Origin: Cafeteria roenbergensis
Taxonomy: Eukaryota; Sar; Bigyra; Bicosoecida; Cafeteriaceae
Assembly (NCBI GenBank): GCA_008330645.1
Contig: VLTN01000017.1
Span: 186,001 to 250,000, forward strand
DNA length: 64,000 bases
Direction: 5' to 3'
A model generated the notes under the pieces. That model made no database searches. It had not been told where the DNA came from and saw only the letters and a list, made by a program, of their open reading frames with translations. This document shows, piece by piece, positions 1 through 10,400 of the stretch. A program made the translations under genes and the position numbers. Position 1 is the first letter of the stretch. The number at the start of each line of letters is the position of its first letter.

Positions 1-2430
1 CGGCACCAGCCGCAGCAGCGCCCGAGCCGACGTCAGCGGAGGCGCCTCAGCCTGTGTCGTGGCCAGCGGCTGGTGAGCCGTCGTCGTCCGCAGCGGCGGC
101 GGCACCCGCAGCAGCGCCCGAGCCGACGTCAGCGGAGGTGGAGGCGCCGCAGCCTGTGTCGTGGCCAGCGGCTGGTGAGCCGTCGTCGTCCGCAGCGGCG
201 GCGGCACCCGCGGTGGCGCCCGAGCCGACGTCAGCGGAGGTGGAGGCGCCGCAGCCTGTGTCGTGGCCAGCGGCTGGTGAGCCGTCGTCGTCCGCAGCGG
301 CGGCGGCACCCGCGGCGGCGCCCGAGCCGACGTCGGCGGAGGAGGAGGCGCCGCAGCCTGTGCCGTGGCCAGCAGCTGGTGAGCCGTCGTCATCCGCAGC
401 GGCGGCACCAGCCGCGGCGGCGCCCGAGCCGACGTCAGCGGAGGTGGAGGCGCTGCAGCCTGTGTCGTGGCCAGCGGCTGGTGAGCCGTCGTCGTCCGCA
501 GCGGCGGCACCAGCCGCGGCGGCGCCCGAGCCGACGTCAGCGGAGGTGGAGGCGCTGCAGCCTGCGTCGTGGCCAGCGGCCGGTGAGCCGTCGTCGTCCG
601 CAGCGGCGGCACCAGCCGCGGCGGCGCCCGAGCCGACGTCAGCGGAGGTGGAGGCGCCGCAGCCTGTGCCGTGGCCAGCGGCTGGTGAGCCGTCGTCGTC
701 CGCAGCGGCGGCACCAGCCGCGGCGGCGCCCGAGCCGACGTCAGCGGAGGTGGAGGCGCCGCAGCCTGTGTCGTGGCCAGCGGCTGGTGAGCCGTCGTCG
801 TCCGCAGCGGCGGCACCAGCCGCGGCGGCGCCCGAGCCGACGTCAGCGGAGGCGCCGCAGCCTGTGTCGTGGCCAGCGGCTGGTGAGCCGTCGTCGTCCG
901 CAGCGGCGGCACCAGCCGCGGCGGCGCCCGAGCCGACGTCAGCGGAGGTGGAGGCGCCGCAGCCTGTGTCGTGGCCAGCGGCTGGTGAGCCGTCGTCGTC
1001 CGCAGCGGCGGCACCAGCCGCGGCGGCGCCCGAGCCGACGTCAGCGGAGGTGGAGGCGCTGCAGCCTGCGTCGTGGCCAGCGGCCGGTGAGCCGTCGTCG
1101 TCCGCAGCGGCGGCACCCGCGGCGGCGCCCGAGCCGATGTCAGCGGAGGTGGAGGCGCCGCAGCCTGTGTCGTGGCCAGCGGCCGGTGAGCCGTCGTCGT
1201 CCGCAGCGGCGGCACCAGCCGCGGCGGCGCCCGAGCCGACGTCAGCGGAGGAGGAGGCGCCTCAGCCTGTGTCGTGGCCAGCGGCTGGTGAGCCGTCGTC
1301 GTCCGCAGCGGCGGCACCAGCCGCGGCGGCGCCCGAGCCGACATCAGCGGAGGTGGCGCCGCAGCCTGTGTCATGGCCAGCGGCTGGTGAGCCGTCGTCG
1401 TCCGCAGCGGCGGCACCAGCCGCGGCGGCGCCCGAGCCGACATCAGCGGAGGTGGCGCCGCAGCCTGTGTCATGGCCAGCGGCTGGTGAGCCGTCGTCGT
1501 CCGCAGCGGCGGCACCAGCCGCGGCGGCGCCCGAGCCGACGTCAGCGGAGGTGGAGGCGCTGCAGCCTGCGTCGTGGCCAGCGGCCGGTGAGCCGTCGTC
1601 GTCCGCAGCGGCGGCGGCACCCGCGGCGGCGCCCGAGCCGACGTCAGCGGAGGTGGAGGCGCCGCAGCCTGTGTCGTGGCCAGCGGCTGGTGAGCCGTCG
1701 TCGTCCGCAGCGGCGGCACCAGCCGCGGCGGCGCCCGAGCCGACATCAGCGGAGGTGGCGCCGCAGCCTGTGTCATGGCCAGCGGCTGGTGAGCCGTCGT
1801 CGTCCGCAGCGGCGGCACCAGCCGCGGCGGCGCCCGAGCCGACGTCAGCGGAGGTGGAGGCGCTGCAGCCTGCGTCGTGGCCAGCGGCCGGTGAGCCGTC
1901 GTCGTCCGCAGCGGCGGCGGCACCCGCGGCGGCGCCCGAGCCGACGTCAGCGGAGGTGGAGGCGCCGCAGCCTGTGTCGTGGCCAGCGGCTGGTGAGCCG
2001 TCGTCGTCCGCAGCGGCGGCGGCACCCGCGGCGGCGCCCGAGCCGGCGTCGGCGGAGGTGGAGGCGCCTCAGCCTGTGTCGTTGCCAGCGGCTGGTGAGC
2101 CGTCGTCGTCCGCAGCGGCGGCACCCGCGGTGGCGCCCGAGCCGACGTCAGCGGAGGTGGAGGCGCCGCAGCCTGTGTCGTGGCCAGCGGCCGGTGAGCC
2201 GTCGTCGTCCGCAGCGGCGGCACCAGCCGCAGCAGCGCCCGAGCCGACGTCAGCGGAGGCGCCTCAGCCTGTGTCGTGGCCAGCGGCTGGTGAGCCGTCG
2301 TCGTCCGCAGCGGCGGCGGCACCCGCAGCAGCGCCCGAGCCGACGTCAGCGGAGGCGCTGCAGCCTGTGCCGTGGCCAGCGGCCGGTGAGTCGTCGTTGT
2401 CCGCAGCGGCGGCGGCACCCGCGGCGCCAG
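1..2430 (+). repeat. Coding minisatellite, ~24 units of 96-105 bp
   Basis: Units begin around the sequence tggccagcggctggtgagcc and recur every 96-105 bp. Variation is by whole codons: four or five Ala, and presence or absence of VE before APQPV. Runs of units share the same variants (for example the ALQPA type followed by the same neighbours at 5-6, 10-11, 15-16 and 18-19), which indicates block duplication or gene conversion. Confidence 0.92.
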
Positions 2431-2705
2431 CCACTGCAGCAGCGGGACAGCCTCCACCGGTGGCACCGGCGCGAGCAGTGGCGTGTGCACCGCTTCCGGC
2501 ACCAGACTCTTCGCCATCGCCGGCGCCGGCAATCTCCAGGCTGCCAGCACCTGGTGATGACTCAGCGGTCGCCGACGAGGCGCCGTTGTTTGTGACTCCC
2601 AGCAAGCCTGCGCCGGCGCCCTCAGCTGCCACGCCGTCTTCAGAAGCCGGGGCACTGGAGAGGCGCATTGCTGCTGCGCTTGCGGCGGCGCAGCTGGACC
2701 TGTAG
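1..2705 (+). CDS. Alanine/proline/serine-rich tandem-repeat protein, 5' partial
   Basis: The reading frame is already open at base 3 and stays open to a TAG at 2703-2705, so the gene begins left of the window. About 24 tandem copies of a 32-35 residue unit (core WPAAGEPSSSAAAA then PEPTSAE) fill the first 790 codons. A unique tail of about 90 residues follows, rich in Pro/Ala/Ser and ending in a predicted helix (EAGALERRIAAALAAAQLDL). The unit length is always a multiple of three bases, so copy-number change keeps frame. I see no signal peptide, membrane segment or known domain. Such Pro/Glu/Ser/Ala repeats are usually extended and disordered, as in linkers or wall/surface stalks; the function is unknown. 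Another plus frame (Arg-rich) is also open over the array, but the unique tail and clean stop favour this frame. Confidence 0.6.
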   Translation, partial: APAAAAPEPTSAEAPQPVSWPAAGEPSSSAAAAAPAAAPEPTSAEVEAPQPVSWPAAGEPSSSAAAAAPAVAPEPTSAEVEAPQPVSWPAAGEPSSSAAAAAPAAAPEPTSAEEEAPQPVPWPAAGEPSSSAAAAPAAAAPEPTSAEVEALQPVSWPAAGEPSSSAAAAPAAAAPEPTSAEVEALQPASWPAAGEPSSSAAAAPAAAAPEPTSAEVEAPQPVPWPAAGEPSSSAAAAPAAAAPEPTSAEVEAPQPVSWPAAGEPSSSAAAAPAAAAPEPTSAEAPQPVSWPAAGEPSSSAAAAPAAAAPEPTSAEVEAPQPVSWPAAGEPSSSAAAAPAAAAPEPTSAEVEALQPASWPAAGEPSSSAAAAPAAAPEPMSAEVEAPQPVSWPAAGEPSSSAAAAPAAAAPEPTSAEEEAPQPVSWPAAGEPSSSAAAAPAAAAPEPTSAEVAPQPVSWPAAGEPSSSAAAAPAAAAPEPTSAEVAPQPVSWPAAGEPSSSAAAAPAAAAPEPTSAEVEALQPASWPAAGEPSSSAAAAAPAAAPEPTSAEVEAPQPVSWPAAGEPSSSAAAAPAAAAPEPTSAEVAPQPVSWPAAGEPSSSAAAAPAAAAPEPTSAEVEALQPASWPAAGEPSSSAAAAAPAAAPEPTSAEVEAPQPVSWPAAGEPSSSAAAAAPAAAPEPASAEVEAPQPVSLPAAGEPSSSAAAAPAVAPEPTSAEVEAPQPVSWPAAGEPSSSAAAAPAAAAPEPTSAEAPQPVSWPAAGEPSSSAAAAAPAAAPEPTSAEALQPVPWPAAGESSLSAAAAAPAAPATAAAGQPPPVAPARAVACAPLPAPDSSPSPAPAISRLPAPGDDSAVADEAPLFVTPSKPAPAPSAATPSSEAGALERRIAAALAAAQLDL

Positions 2706-2918
2706 TCCATTCTCCCCCCCTGGATGCGAGCGCGGCTGTCTGGCAACGCGTGTGCGCGTAACGCATCGCGCTGCGTGTTTCAATTTGTTGCAAAATTCTG
2801 ACACCCATGAACGCTGCTGAGGCAAAGCTCGAAGCCTACCCGGGTCGCGTGTGGCGCACAACGGAATTCGCGGGGCTTGCCCGTGTTCCATCAGGACAGG
2901 GCTCGCGCGCCTAGAGTG

Positions 2919-5518
2919 TCAGAGCTGCACCGCTGCGTCCCACAAGGTGTCGAACTCGGCTGTGAAGCGAGCCGCCGCGCCCTTGCTTGCCATCACGACG
3001 ACGCTCTCGAAGTTGCGCTCCGCTGCCGATGCGGTGAGGTTGAAGGAGCCTGTGACGACCGTGTGGTCGTCCACCACAAAGAACTGCGGGGGGGGGGGGA
3101 CAAGTAGCAATCAGCATCATGGCGAGGCACAGGCGAGGCAATGGTGTCAGAGCTCGCACCGGTGATGCGCGATGGATTCGGCTGTAACGTGCCGAATGTG
3201 CGCAGCAAATCGCAAGAGACGCGCGCGTCGGCACAGCGCTTGGAAACAGTACAGAGCAAAGCACCCTCGGCACCCGCGTCATTGCCCATTTGTCTTGAGC
3301 GGCTCACCTTGTGATGGAAGAGGCTGGACTCGTCCCCGGTGGGGCGTGCGCAGCGCACCGGCACGGACTGCTTGCCCAGCCAGGCCAGGTCCGACCCCGG
3401 CTCCGTGGACTTTGAGCGATCGGCCAGCACTCGCACCTGCACTCCTGCGGCGTGGCGAGCCTGGACGGCTTCGCGCACGCGGTCGCTGGTGAGCGCCAGA
3501 GCGGCCACGTCCAGCGAAGTCTTGGCGGAGGCCATGTACTTGCAGAGCCGCTTGAGGCCCTCCTCCCCGCAGGGGAAGAAGATGGATTCGGTCCGGCCGG
3601 CAGCGAAGGCCCCTCCTCCCGCCGCGGCGCCGCCCGAGCCGGCTGCTGCCTGCACCAGCGGGCTGTCCGCTGACGGCGGGCCTGCAAGGAGCGAAGCGCC
3701 GCGGTCCGCGGCCGACGCCTGCGGGCCGCAGAGGGCCCAGAGCCTGTTGAACTCGGCCTGGAAGGAGGCGACCGCGGCCGGCTCCGCCGAAACCACCATG
3801 TTCTCCCAGTTGGCGTGCGACGCATGCTTGGTCAGGTTCAGCGAGCCGGTGACCATCACCGCCGCATCAGCCAGGATGACCTTGTGGTGGAACAGCCGGC
3901 CGTCCTCGGAGCCGGGCGCCTCTGCCACCTGCACCCCCTGCTCTGCAAGCCACTTCGCGTCGGCGCCGGGCTCCTCTGCTTGCTCCTTGTCCACGATCAC
4001 GCGCACCGCCACACCGCGCTGGTGAGCCGCCATCAGCGCGTTCCTCACAACGTCGTCCGTGAGGCCGTACACGGCGACGTCCACGCTCTTGGTCGCACGG
4101 GCAACAGGCTCAAGAACCGCGGAGAGGCCGGCAGCGCCGTTGTGGCCTGCCACGCCCTCGGGGCGGAAGAACACCGCCACGGAGTCGGCGTCCTCGGCAG
4201 GGCTTGCGCCAGCAGCCCCCGCAGCAGCTGCCCCGTCGGAAGGCGCGGGGGATGCTGCTGCGGCCGCCTCGGCAGCGTGTAGGTCCTTCCGGGCCGCCGA
4301 AACCGCTGCGTCTGGCAGCAGTGTGCGGGCAAGCGTGGCGGCGTTGGAAGCGGCTCTGCCGACCTCCTGAGCCGCCACGTCGAGTTTGGCCGCAGGGCAT
4401 GCGACCACGCAGGCGGTGTGGTCGGGCGCTGCGGCCTTTTTGCCCGCGCGCGACTCTCGAAGCGCGTCGGCGACCAACACGCCGTCCACGGCCTCGGAGA
4501 TGCGCTTGACGGTTTCACCGCCCCTGCCAACCAGCCGGCCCACTTCTCGCGACGGGAGCGTGGCGGCGGCTACCACCCACCCGGCCCCGGCAAGGCCAGC
4601 AGAGCCAGCGGCGGCGCCAGCAGCGGCGGCGGAGGATGCGGCCGAGGACCCGGCGCCCAGGGCTGCAGGCTCGGCGGCCGCGGCGCGCAGCGCGTCCAGT
4701 GCCAGCGCGAGGGTGGCGCTGCTGTCGGCCGCGAGCTCGAGGGCAGCGGCGTCGGCGAGCGCGGCGAGGGGGCCCTCCGCCTTGAAGCTGACGAGCTTGG
4801 CTGCGGTCAGGCAGAGGGGGCCGGTCGGACCCCCGGCGCGGAGGGCGCCCGCTGAGCGCACCAGGGCGAGCGCGGCTGTGATGCCTCGGTGGCTGCCGCC
4901 GGGTCCGGCGGTGTGGGGGCCGTCGGGTCGGGACAAGAGCACTGAGGCGCGGCACGCCGCCGCCTCGCGGAACGCACGAACGAGCGCTTCCGCGGCAGCC
5001 CCCACGTCGCTGAACGTGCAAGACCCACCGGTGATGGTGACCACACACCGGCCGCGGTCAGTGCCGCGATCGCTGGCGCTGCCATGCTTGTCCGGCCCGT
5101 CGATTTGGACGCACACGCCGTACTTGGACTGCAAAGACTTCACAACGCTGCCACCCCTGCCCACCACGGCGCCGGTGGCGGTCTCCGGGAGGTCAAGGAC
5201 GACGCCCACTGGCCAAGCAGTCAGTGGCTCGCTGATGGCCGTGGCTCCGGGTGCGGTCCATTCCTGCGCGCCCTTGAGCGCGCGGGCCACGGAGCGAAGC
5301 GACGGCCGAGCAGCCTCGCGGTTGCCAGCCGGCTCTGGTCTCGACCTGCGACTCGCCCGCGCAGCTGCTCTCTGCGGCGGGGCGCCGGCGGCGGCGCTAG
5401 AGGGGGCCAGCGCCGCATGCGCGGGCGGCACAGCAACGGCAGAGAACTCTGACGTGCCGGACGACTCCGCCGGGCGGGAGCCGGCCGGCGGCGCCTCGCA
5501 GGAGCAGCAACTACCCAT
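2919..5518 (-). CDS. KH-KH-PLD-PLD protein (RNA-binding plus phospholipase D-type nuclease/lipase fold)
   Basis: Two exons, 5518-3308 and 3083-2919 (donor GTGAGCC, acceptor C-tract GCAG), give 791 residues. Two KH domains lie at about 102-190 and 312-395, each with an intact GRGG loop (GXXG at 120-123 and 331-334). Two PLD-fold halves follow at about 445-595 and 645-791, each with a full HxKx4D motif: H544, K546, D551 and H735, K737, D742. Each PLD half resembles the single-HKD family of mitochondrial cardiolipin hydrolase/Zucchini (GS-N-T after the HKD). Alternate parts are Ala-rich linkers. I chose the start at 5518 because it yields MGSCCSC, a classic N-myristoylation plus palmitoylation signal; an in-frame upstream Met (5821) would bury it. 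Inference: a membrane-anchored RNA- or lipid-phosphodiesterase. Substrate unknown. Confidence 0.85.
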
Positions 5519-5885
5519 TGTGAAGCGATGCGCGCCTTGTGTGGACCCTGCGGGCCGCGCCTGGGCGAGCCGACTCCCCTCGTTGCGACGTGGCTGGCAG
5601 AGCTGCGCAGGCACGCGGATTGGCGTTGTTGCAGCGGAAGCGACTCGTGTGACAGCGCCTGATTGCGTCGCCCCGCGCCCTCCCCCCCACCCGCGTGGTG
5701 CTGAAAGCGCAGCCCCTCTGGTGCCGCACTCGTATTCATAGGTCCTTGCCCGTGGCTCGCCACGCAAGGACAAACTCACGGCCTCGACGAGCAGGCGCGC
5801 CCGCCCGGCGACTCCACACATGCTGCAGCAAAACGCGAATCAGTCGGGGCGCGACCGCGTGTTTGCGACAGTCAGGCGCCCCTCC
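5519..5885. other. Intergenic: 5' flank of KH-PLD gene, 3' end of coiled-coil gene
   Basis: No supported coding sequence. It must hold the promoter and 5' UTR of the minus-strand KH-PLD gene. No TATA-like element is obvious. Confidence 0.5.
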
Positions 5886-7201
5886 TCAAAGGTCGGTCGG
5901 CAATGTTGCTGTCGGCGCGGCAGGTGCCCGCCCCCGCCCAAGGCGCGCCAGAGGGGAGCGCAGGCTTGCGGCCTTGGGAGCACGCTTCTGCCCGGCTGCG
6001 CCGAGCGGCGAGTTCTCGCCGCCTGGCGACGCTTGCTGCTTCGCCGCCCAACTCGCGCGCGCCCGCGGACCGAGGGCGGGCGAGAGCGCGGCAGGACGCT
6101 TTGGCGCCGGCGCGACCACGACGCTGCGAGCGATGCCCGCGCTCGGCGACCCTGGCGTCGGCGGCGGCGTTGCGCTCCGGGGCTGTGCTGGCTGCGGCGA
6201 TGCCTCGGCAGCCGCGGAAGCACGCCTCGTCGGCGCTTGCCCTGAGCCTCGCCCTCCTGCAGCCGTCGTGGTTGATGCTGCCGGCGCTGCCGACGTCGGC
6301 AGAGCGGCGCTGCTCGCAGGCGGGTGGGTACTTGCCCAGCTCGCGACCAGTCGCGAGATCTCACGCACGCGGGCCCTCCGCTGGCCCGTCACCGCCCTCC
6401 GCTGCATGTTCCGCTTCCTGGCCTCCGCAGTGCTGTCCGTCATTGCAGCGAACACGTGCCTGGCGCAATCCTCGGCGTCGACCCGCCCCTCGCGCTCCGC
6501 AGCCAGCGCGGCCCCGGCGCGCAGCAGGCAGCGACGGGCCTCGGCCTCGGTCGCGGCCGCCTCGGCGCTCGCGCAGGTCCTAAGGGCCGCGGATTCGCCA
6601 CGAAGGCCCTCGAGCTCCACGCGCACCAGAGCCATTTGCCGCTGCAGCGCCCGCAGCGACTCCTCGGCAGCCGCTGCCCGCGCCTCAGCCGCCTCGCAAG
6701 AGTTGCGCCAGAAGACTGCCTCGGCGGTTGCCTCCAATAAGTTGCTCGTGTACTCGCCTGCGGGGCGTGAGCCAAAGAGCAGGTGCACGAGCGGACCAGC
6801 CGGCTTGTTGCTGCAGCGACGCGCAAGTGCGGACCGGTGCCCATGCCGCGAAGGTTGGCGCAATCGCAGCGCGGAGCTTGTGTGGTGCGGCTCGGGTGAG
6901 AGCGAGAGGCTAAGGAAGGGGGGGGGGGGGACTCACTGCGCTGCACGCTGCTGGCGCCGCGCGAGGCGCTGTGGAGCGCCGTTACCTCGCGCTCCAGTGC
7001 CTGCCGCTGGACGAGCAGCCGCTCCGCCTCGCGGCGCGACTGCTCAAGCTGGTCCGTCAGGGCAGACCTGGCCGCCCGCTCGCTCTCCAGGGCCCTGGCC
7101 AGCCCCACGGCTTCGGCGTCAGGGCCAGCACCGTCCGCTCCCGCATGCTGCGCCGCCGTTGCCGCCACGAGGGGCTCAGCCCCCTGTCCATGCCCAGGCA
7201 T
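5886..7201 (-). CDS. Coiled-coil protein, unknown function
   Basis: Two exons, 7201-6937 and 6757-5886, joined across a GTGAGT donor followed by a C12 tract and a CGCAG acceptor; the phase 1 join is exact and gives 378 residues. The start is the first ATG in the frame (MPGHGQGAEPL); upstream the frame stays open but lacks an ATG, so an additional 5' exon is possible. Residues about 30-200 are a long Ala/Glu/Arg heptad-rich coiled coil (ALESERAARSALTDQLEQSR and onward). The C-terminal half is Pro/Ser/Arg-rich and disordered. No family is recognised. It is divergent to the RanBP9-like gene. Confidence 0.6.
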
Positions 7202-7432
7202 GGGGCACGAGCCGGCTGCACGGAGGCGTCCTGGCTCGGGGATGGGACCCTCGGGGCGCTCCCGGGCCGACTGCGTCGGAGTGGCCAACGCGCCGCAACG
7301 GCGGCAGAGGCCGGCAGAGGCGGCGCTGCGGTTGCTGCGGGCGCTCGCACGGGCTCCCTGGCTCTGGGAGCGGGGCGGCGAGGTCGCCCCACAGCGACCC
7401 TCTCCGGCGGCGTCCGGGACCTGAGTCCGAGC
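7202..7432. promoter_or_regulatory. Putative shared promoter of divergent coiled-coil and RanBP9-like genes
   Basis: About 230 bp separate the chosen start codons of two divergently transcribed genes, so both 5' UTRs and core promoters must fit here or overlap coding DNA. GC-rich, no TATA seen. Position is inferred only from gene models. Confidence 0.4.
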
Positions 7433-10400
7433 ATGGCGCAAGAAGCGCCATCGCACTGGTCGGTGGGCAAGTGCTCACCGTTCGCTCGCTTGGACTGCGA
7501 CCGACTCGGTGTTCGATACGCTGGCCGCTCCGGCCTCGGCGACTGCGGAACTGTCCTTGCCGACAGGCCCGTGCCCAGGCAGTGCGCCGCATTCTACTTT
7601 GAGATCACGGTCGGGCGTGGCGGGCCACACACGTGAGCCAAGTCAGCGGCCAGCGGCAAGCTGCCGGCTTTCCAGGAATCGAACGCTCCACTAATCGCCC
7701 CTCTCCCCAACCCCAGCCACGCCCCGGCGTGCCCACCAGCGCAGCATTCCCGCAAGGCCGCGCACTCGTACCAGCGCCGTCCCCAAGACGTTCTGGGAGT
7801 CTGAGCGTCTCGCGCCAGGGGCGGCTGCCGCCCGCGATCACAGGTCGCCTCGGTCGCTCTCCCGTTCCGCGCCCTGCGCAGGAGAGCCTCGATCGGACTC
7901 GTTGGCGCGGCGCACGACTTGTGCCGGCAGCCGGGTACTGTTTCTCGGACATCCGCCGGCATGCGGGACACCAGCGTGGGCGGGGCGGCGCGCGCCATTG
8001 CGAGTCAGGCGGGACTGGCGTGGCGTGGCGTGGACGGGTTGCTGTTTCGGGCGGATGACGACGGCAGCAACGCAGGCTCCGACTTCGGCGCGCGCTTCGG
8101 CCCGGGCGATACGGTTGGCTGCGGGCTCCTGGTGGCCGAGCGCCGGGCCTTTTTCACGAAAAACGGGGCGCTGACAGGTGAGGAGAGCTCAGTGCCCAAG
8201 CCTCGGAGGCGAAATGCCGGCGGAGGCGCGCTGCCCGGGCGTTCTCCCGCCCCGCCGGGTCGACTCGCGCAAACGCTTGCAGCCAACAGCTCCAAGGCCC
8301 CTGTACAAGCAGGGGTGCACCCTTCCTGCACAGTCCTGCACGCCCCCTCGACCCGCCCACGTCCCCCGCGCCCTCCTTTCACCCCCTCCCTGCAGGCGAC
8401 CTGCAGCCTGTGCCGCCGATGGGCGCTGATGTCTTCGCTGCCTGCTCGCTGCACGCGCCAGGGGACTTCGCCAAAGCGTGTTTCTCGGGGCCATTCCAGT
8501 TCGACCTGGCCTCCTTCGTGGAAGCGAGGCGCCGCCTTGCCGTGGCCCGGCTTGCCACGCGACGCCCCACGGCATCCGTGAGCGCGTCGCTTGTTCAGCA
8601 ATACTTGTTGTTTCAGGGCCACACGGCGGCCCTCACAGCCCTGCAGCACAGCCTGGCCGGCACCGACGCCGACGCCAGCGACGGCCGCGCAGACTCAGGC
8701 CCCGGGAGCAGCGAGACCTCGCCCCGCGATGTCCAGCCCGACGACGCGGCAAGCTGGCGAAAGGGGGAAGACGGACCAGAGGGCAAGCTGGTCGGCGACG
8801 AGTGGTTCCAGCGTCCCCCCCGAAACGCAGAAAACGGCTCGAGCTCTTCCGGGCACCAGCAGGCGAGTAATCCTCCGCCCATCGTCGGCGGCGGCTCGGG
8901 GATCGATTTGGGGGCCTTGGACGCTCGCTTTGCCGCCGGGCTTCCTCCCGAGCTGGTGCCCCTGTTCCGGCCCATGGCGCCCACCAGTTTGGGAGAGTCG
9001 GCGGAGCGCTCGAGCGCGGCACCGGACGCTACTGCCTCCACTGAGCCCCCGTGCCGCAAAGACGGCGTTGTGGGAGCACGCTTTTCGCCTCTGGGCGTGA
9101 AGGGCGCGCCCCAGTCGTTGTCATCGTCATCGTCATCGTCGTCGGCGTCAGCATCGGCAGCGCCCCCATCGCTTGCCTCGCCAATGCTCCCCCCGGCTGC
9201 GCCAAGCCATGGGCGCAAGGCCGCGACCGCAGCACCCGCGCCCTCCCCGACCAAAGTTATTGCGTCGTCGTCCTCTTCCGGGTCTGCGGCTTGTCCAACT
9301 GGCGCTGCTGCTGCTTCTGCTGCTGCTTCTGCTGCGACCCTTGCCGCCACTGGGCCGGCGTCAGCTCAGCAGCAGCGGGCAGACCCGTTTGCGCAGCCCA
9401 AGCCCCTGAGCGGCCGCCCTCCACCCTCGCCCATGAGCGCAGCTCGATCCACCCCTGGTTCCGCTGCTGGCTCTGCTGGGCCCTTCCACGGGTCGGCTAG
9501 CCCCGACCGCCGATCTGGCCGCCGAGGCATTCGCGCAATGAGCACAGCCAGCGACGTGAGCGACGCACTCCTTCGCATGTCCCCCGCCCAGACGCCCTTT
9601 GGCCGGGGGTCACAGGGCGTGCCCCCCACTCCACCCGGCATGCGGCCGTCGCCTGCCCTCCCGGCGGACGATCGGCCATCGACTGTGCCGGGATGGATCG
9701 GCTTGGGCGACCCGGCCATCGCGGCTGGCCCGGCTGGCGAGCAGAGTCTCTCCTCGACGTCACTGGCTGCCCCTGCTGCTGCGGGAAGGGGAACTGCAGC
9801 TTGGGCAAGCCGCCCACCGGCATCGACTGCTTCGGCCGCGGCCGCGGCCGTGGCTTCGGCTGGGTCCGCGCCCGCGCCTCAGCCAGCGCGCGTCTTTCTT
9901 GCAGGGGGCGCACGGGCGGCAGCGCTGCCCGAGCCCCAAAGCTTGACCAGCTTCGGCGCTTCGCAGTCGCAGGGCGCTCACGAGAGCGCGCTCGAGCCGG
10001 CTGCCGGTGCAGAGCCGCCCCGCCACCGCACTGTGAACGAATTCACGCCAGGCGTGTCGGTTGTCGACGCCAGAGCGGAGCGCCGCGCTGCGGCAGTCGC
10101 GGTGGGCTCCAGCAGGCGCCGCGAGTCAGTGGACACGCCGCTCGACGACACAGCCGTTGCCGCTGAGGCGCCGCTGGCGCCGCGGGACGCTGCCCTGCTA
10201 GGCAACCTGCTTGCCGGGCTCAGCTGGCCACGCTCGGACCGCGACCTGCCGGACGTGGAGGGGACTTTTCGAGGGGGGCACTCGTCTGCAGCTGCAGCCG
10301 CAGCTGCTTGTGCGTCGAATACTGCCGATGGCGTCTCTGGGACGCGCGCAGTAGCCTGCCCAGCAGCCGCGGCAGCAGGCCCCGCCGATGCTGCCTCGGC

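Noticed and set aside
73-2595. Arg/Gln/His-rich open frame of 840 codons across the repeat array
   Set aside because: It is open only because repeat units are multiples of three; it stops before the unique tail that continues the other frame, and its composition is unlike any neighbouring protein.
5695-7602. 635-codon plus-strand open frame opposite the coiled-coil gene
   Set aside because: Long antisense frames are expected in DNA this GC-rich; the minus strand has a phase-consistent intron and coiled coil.
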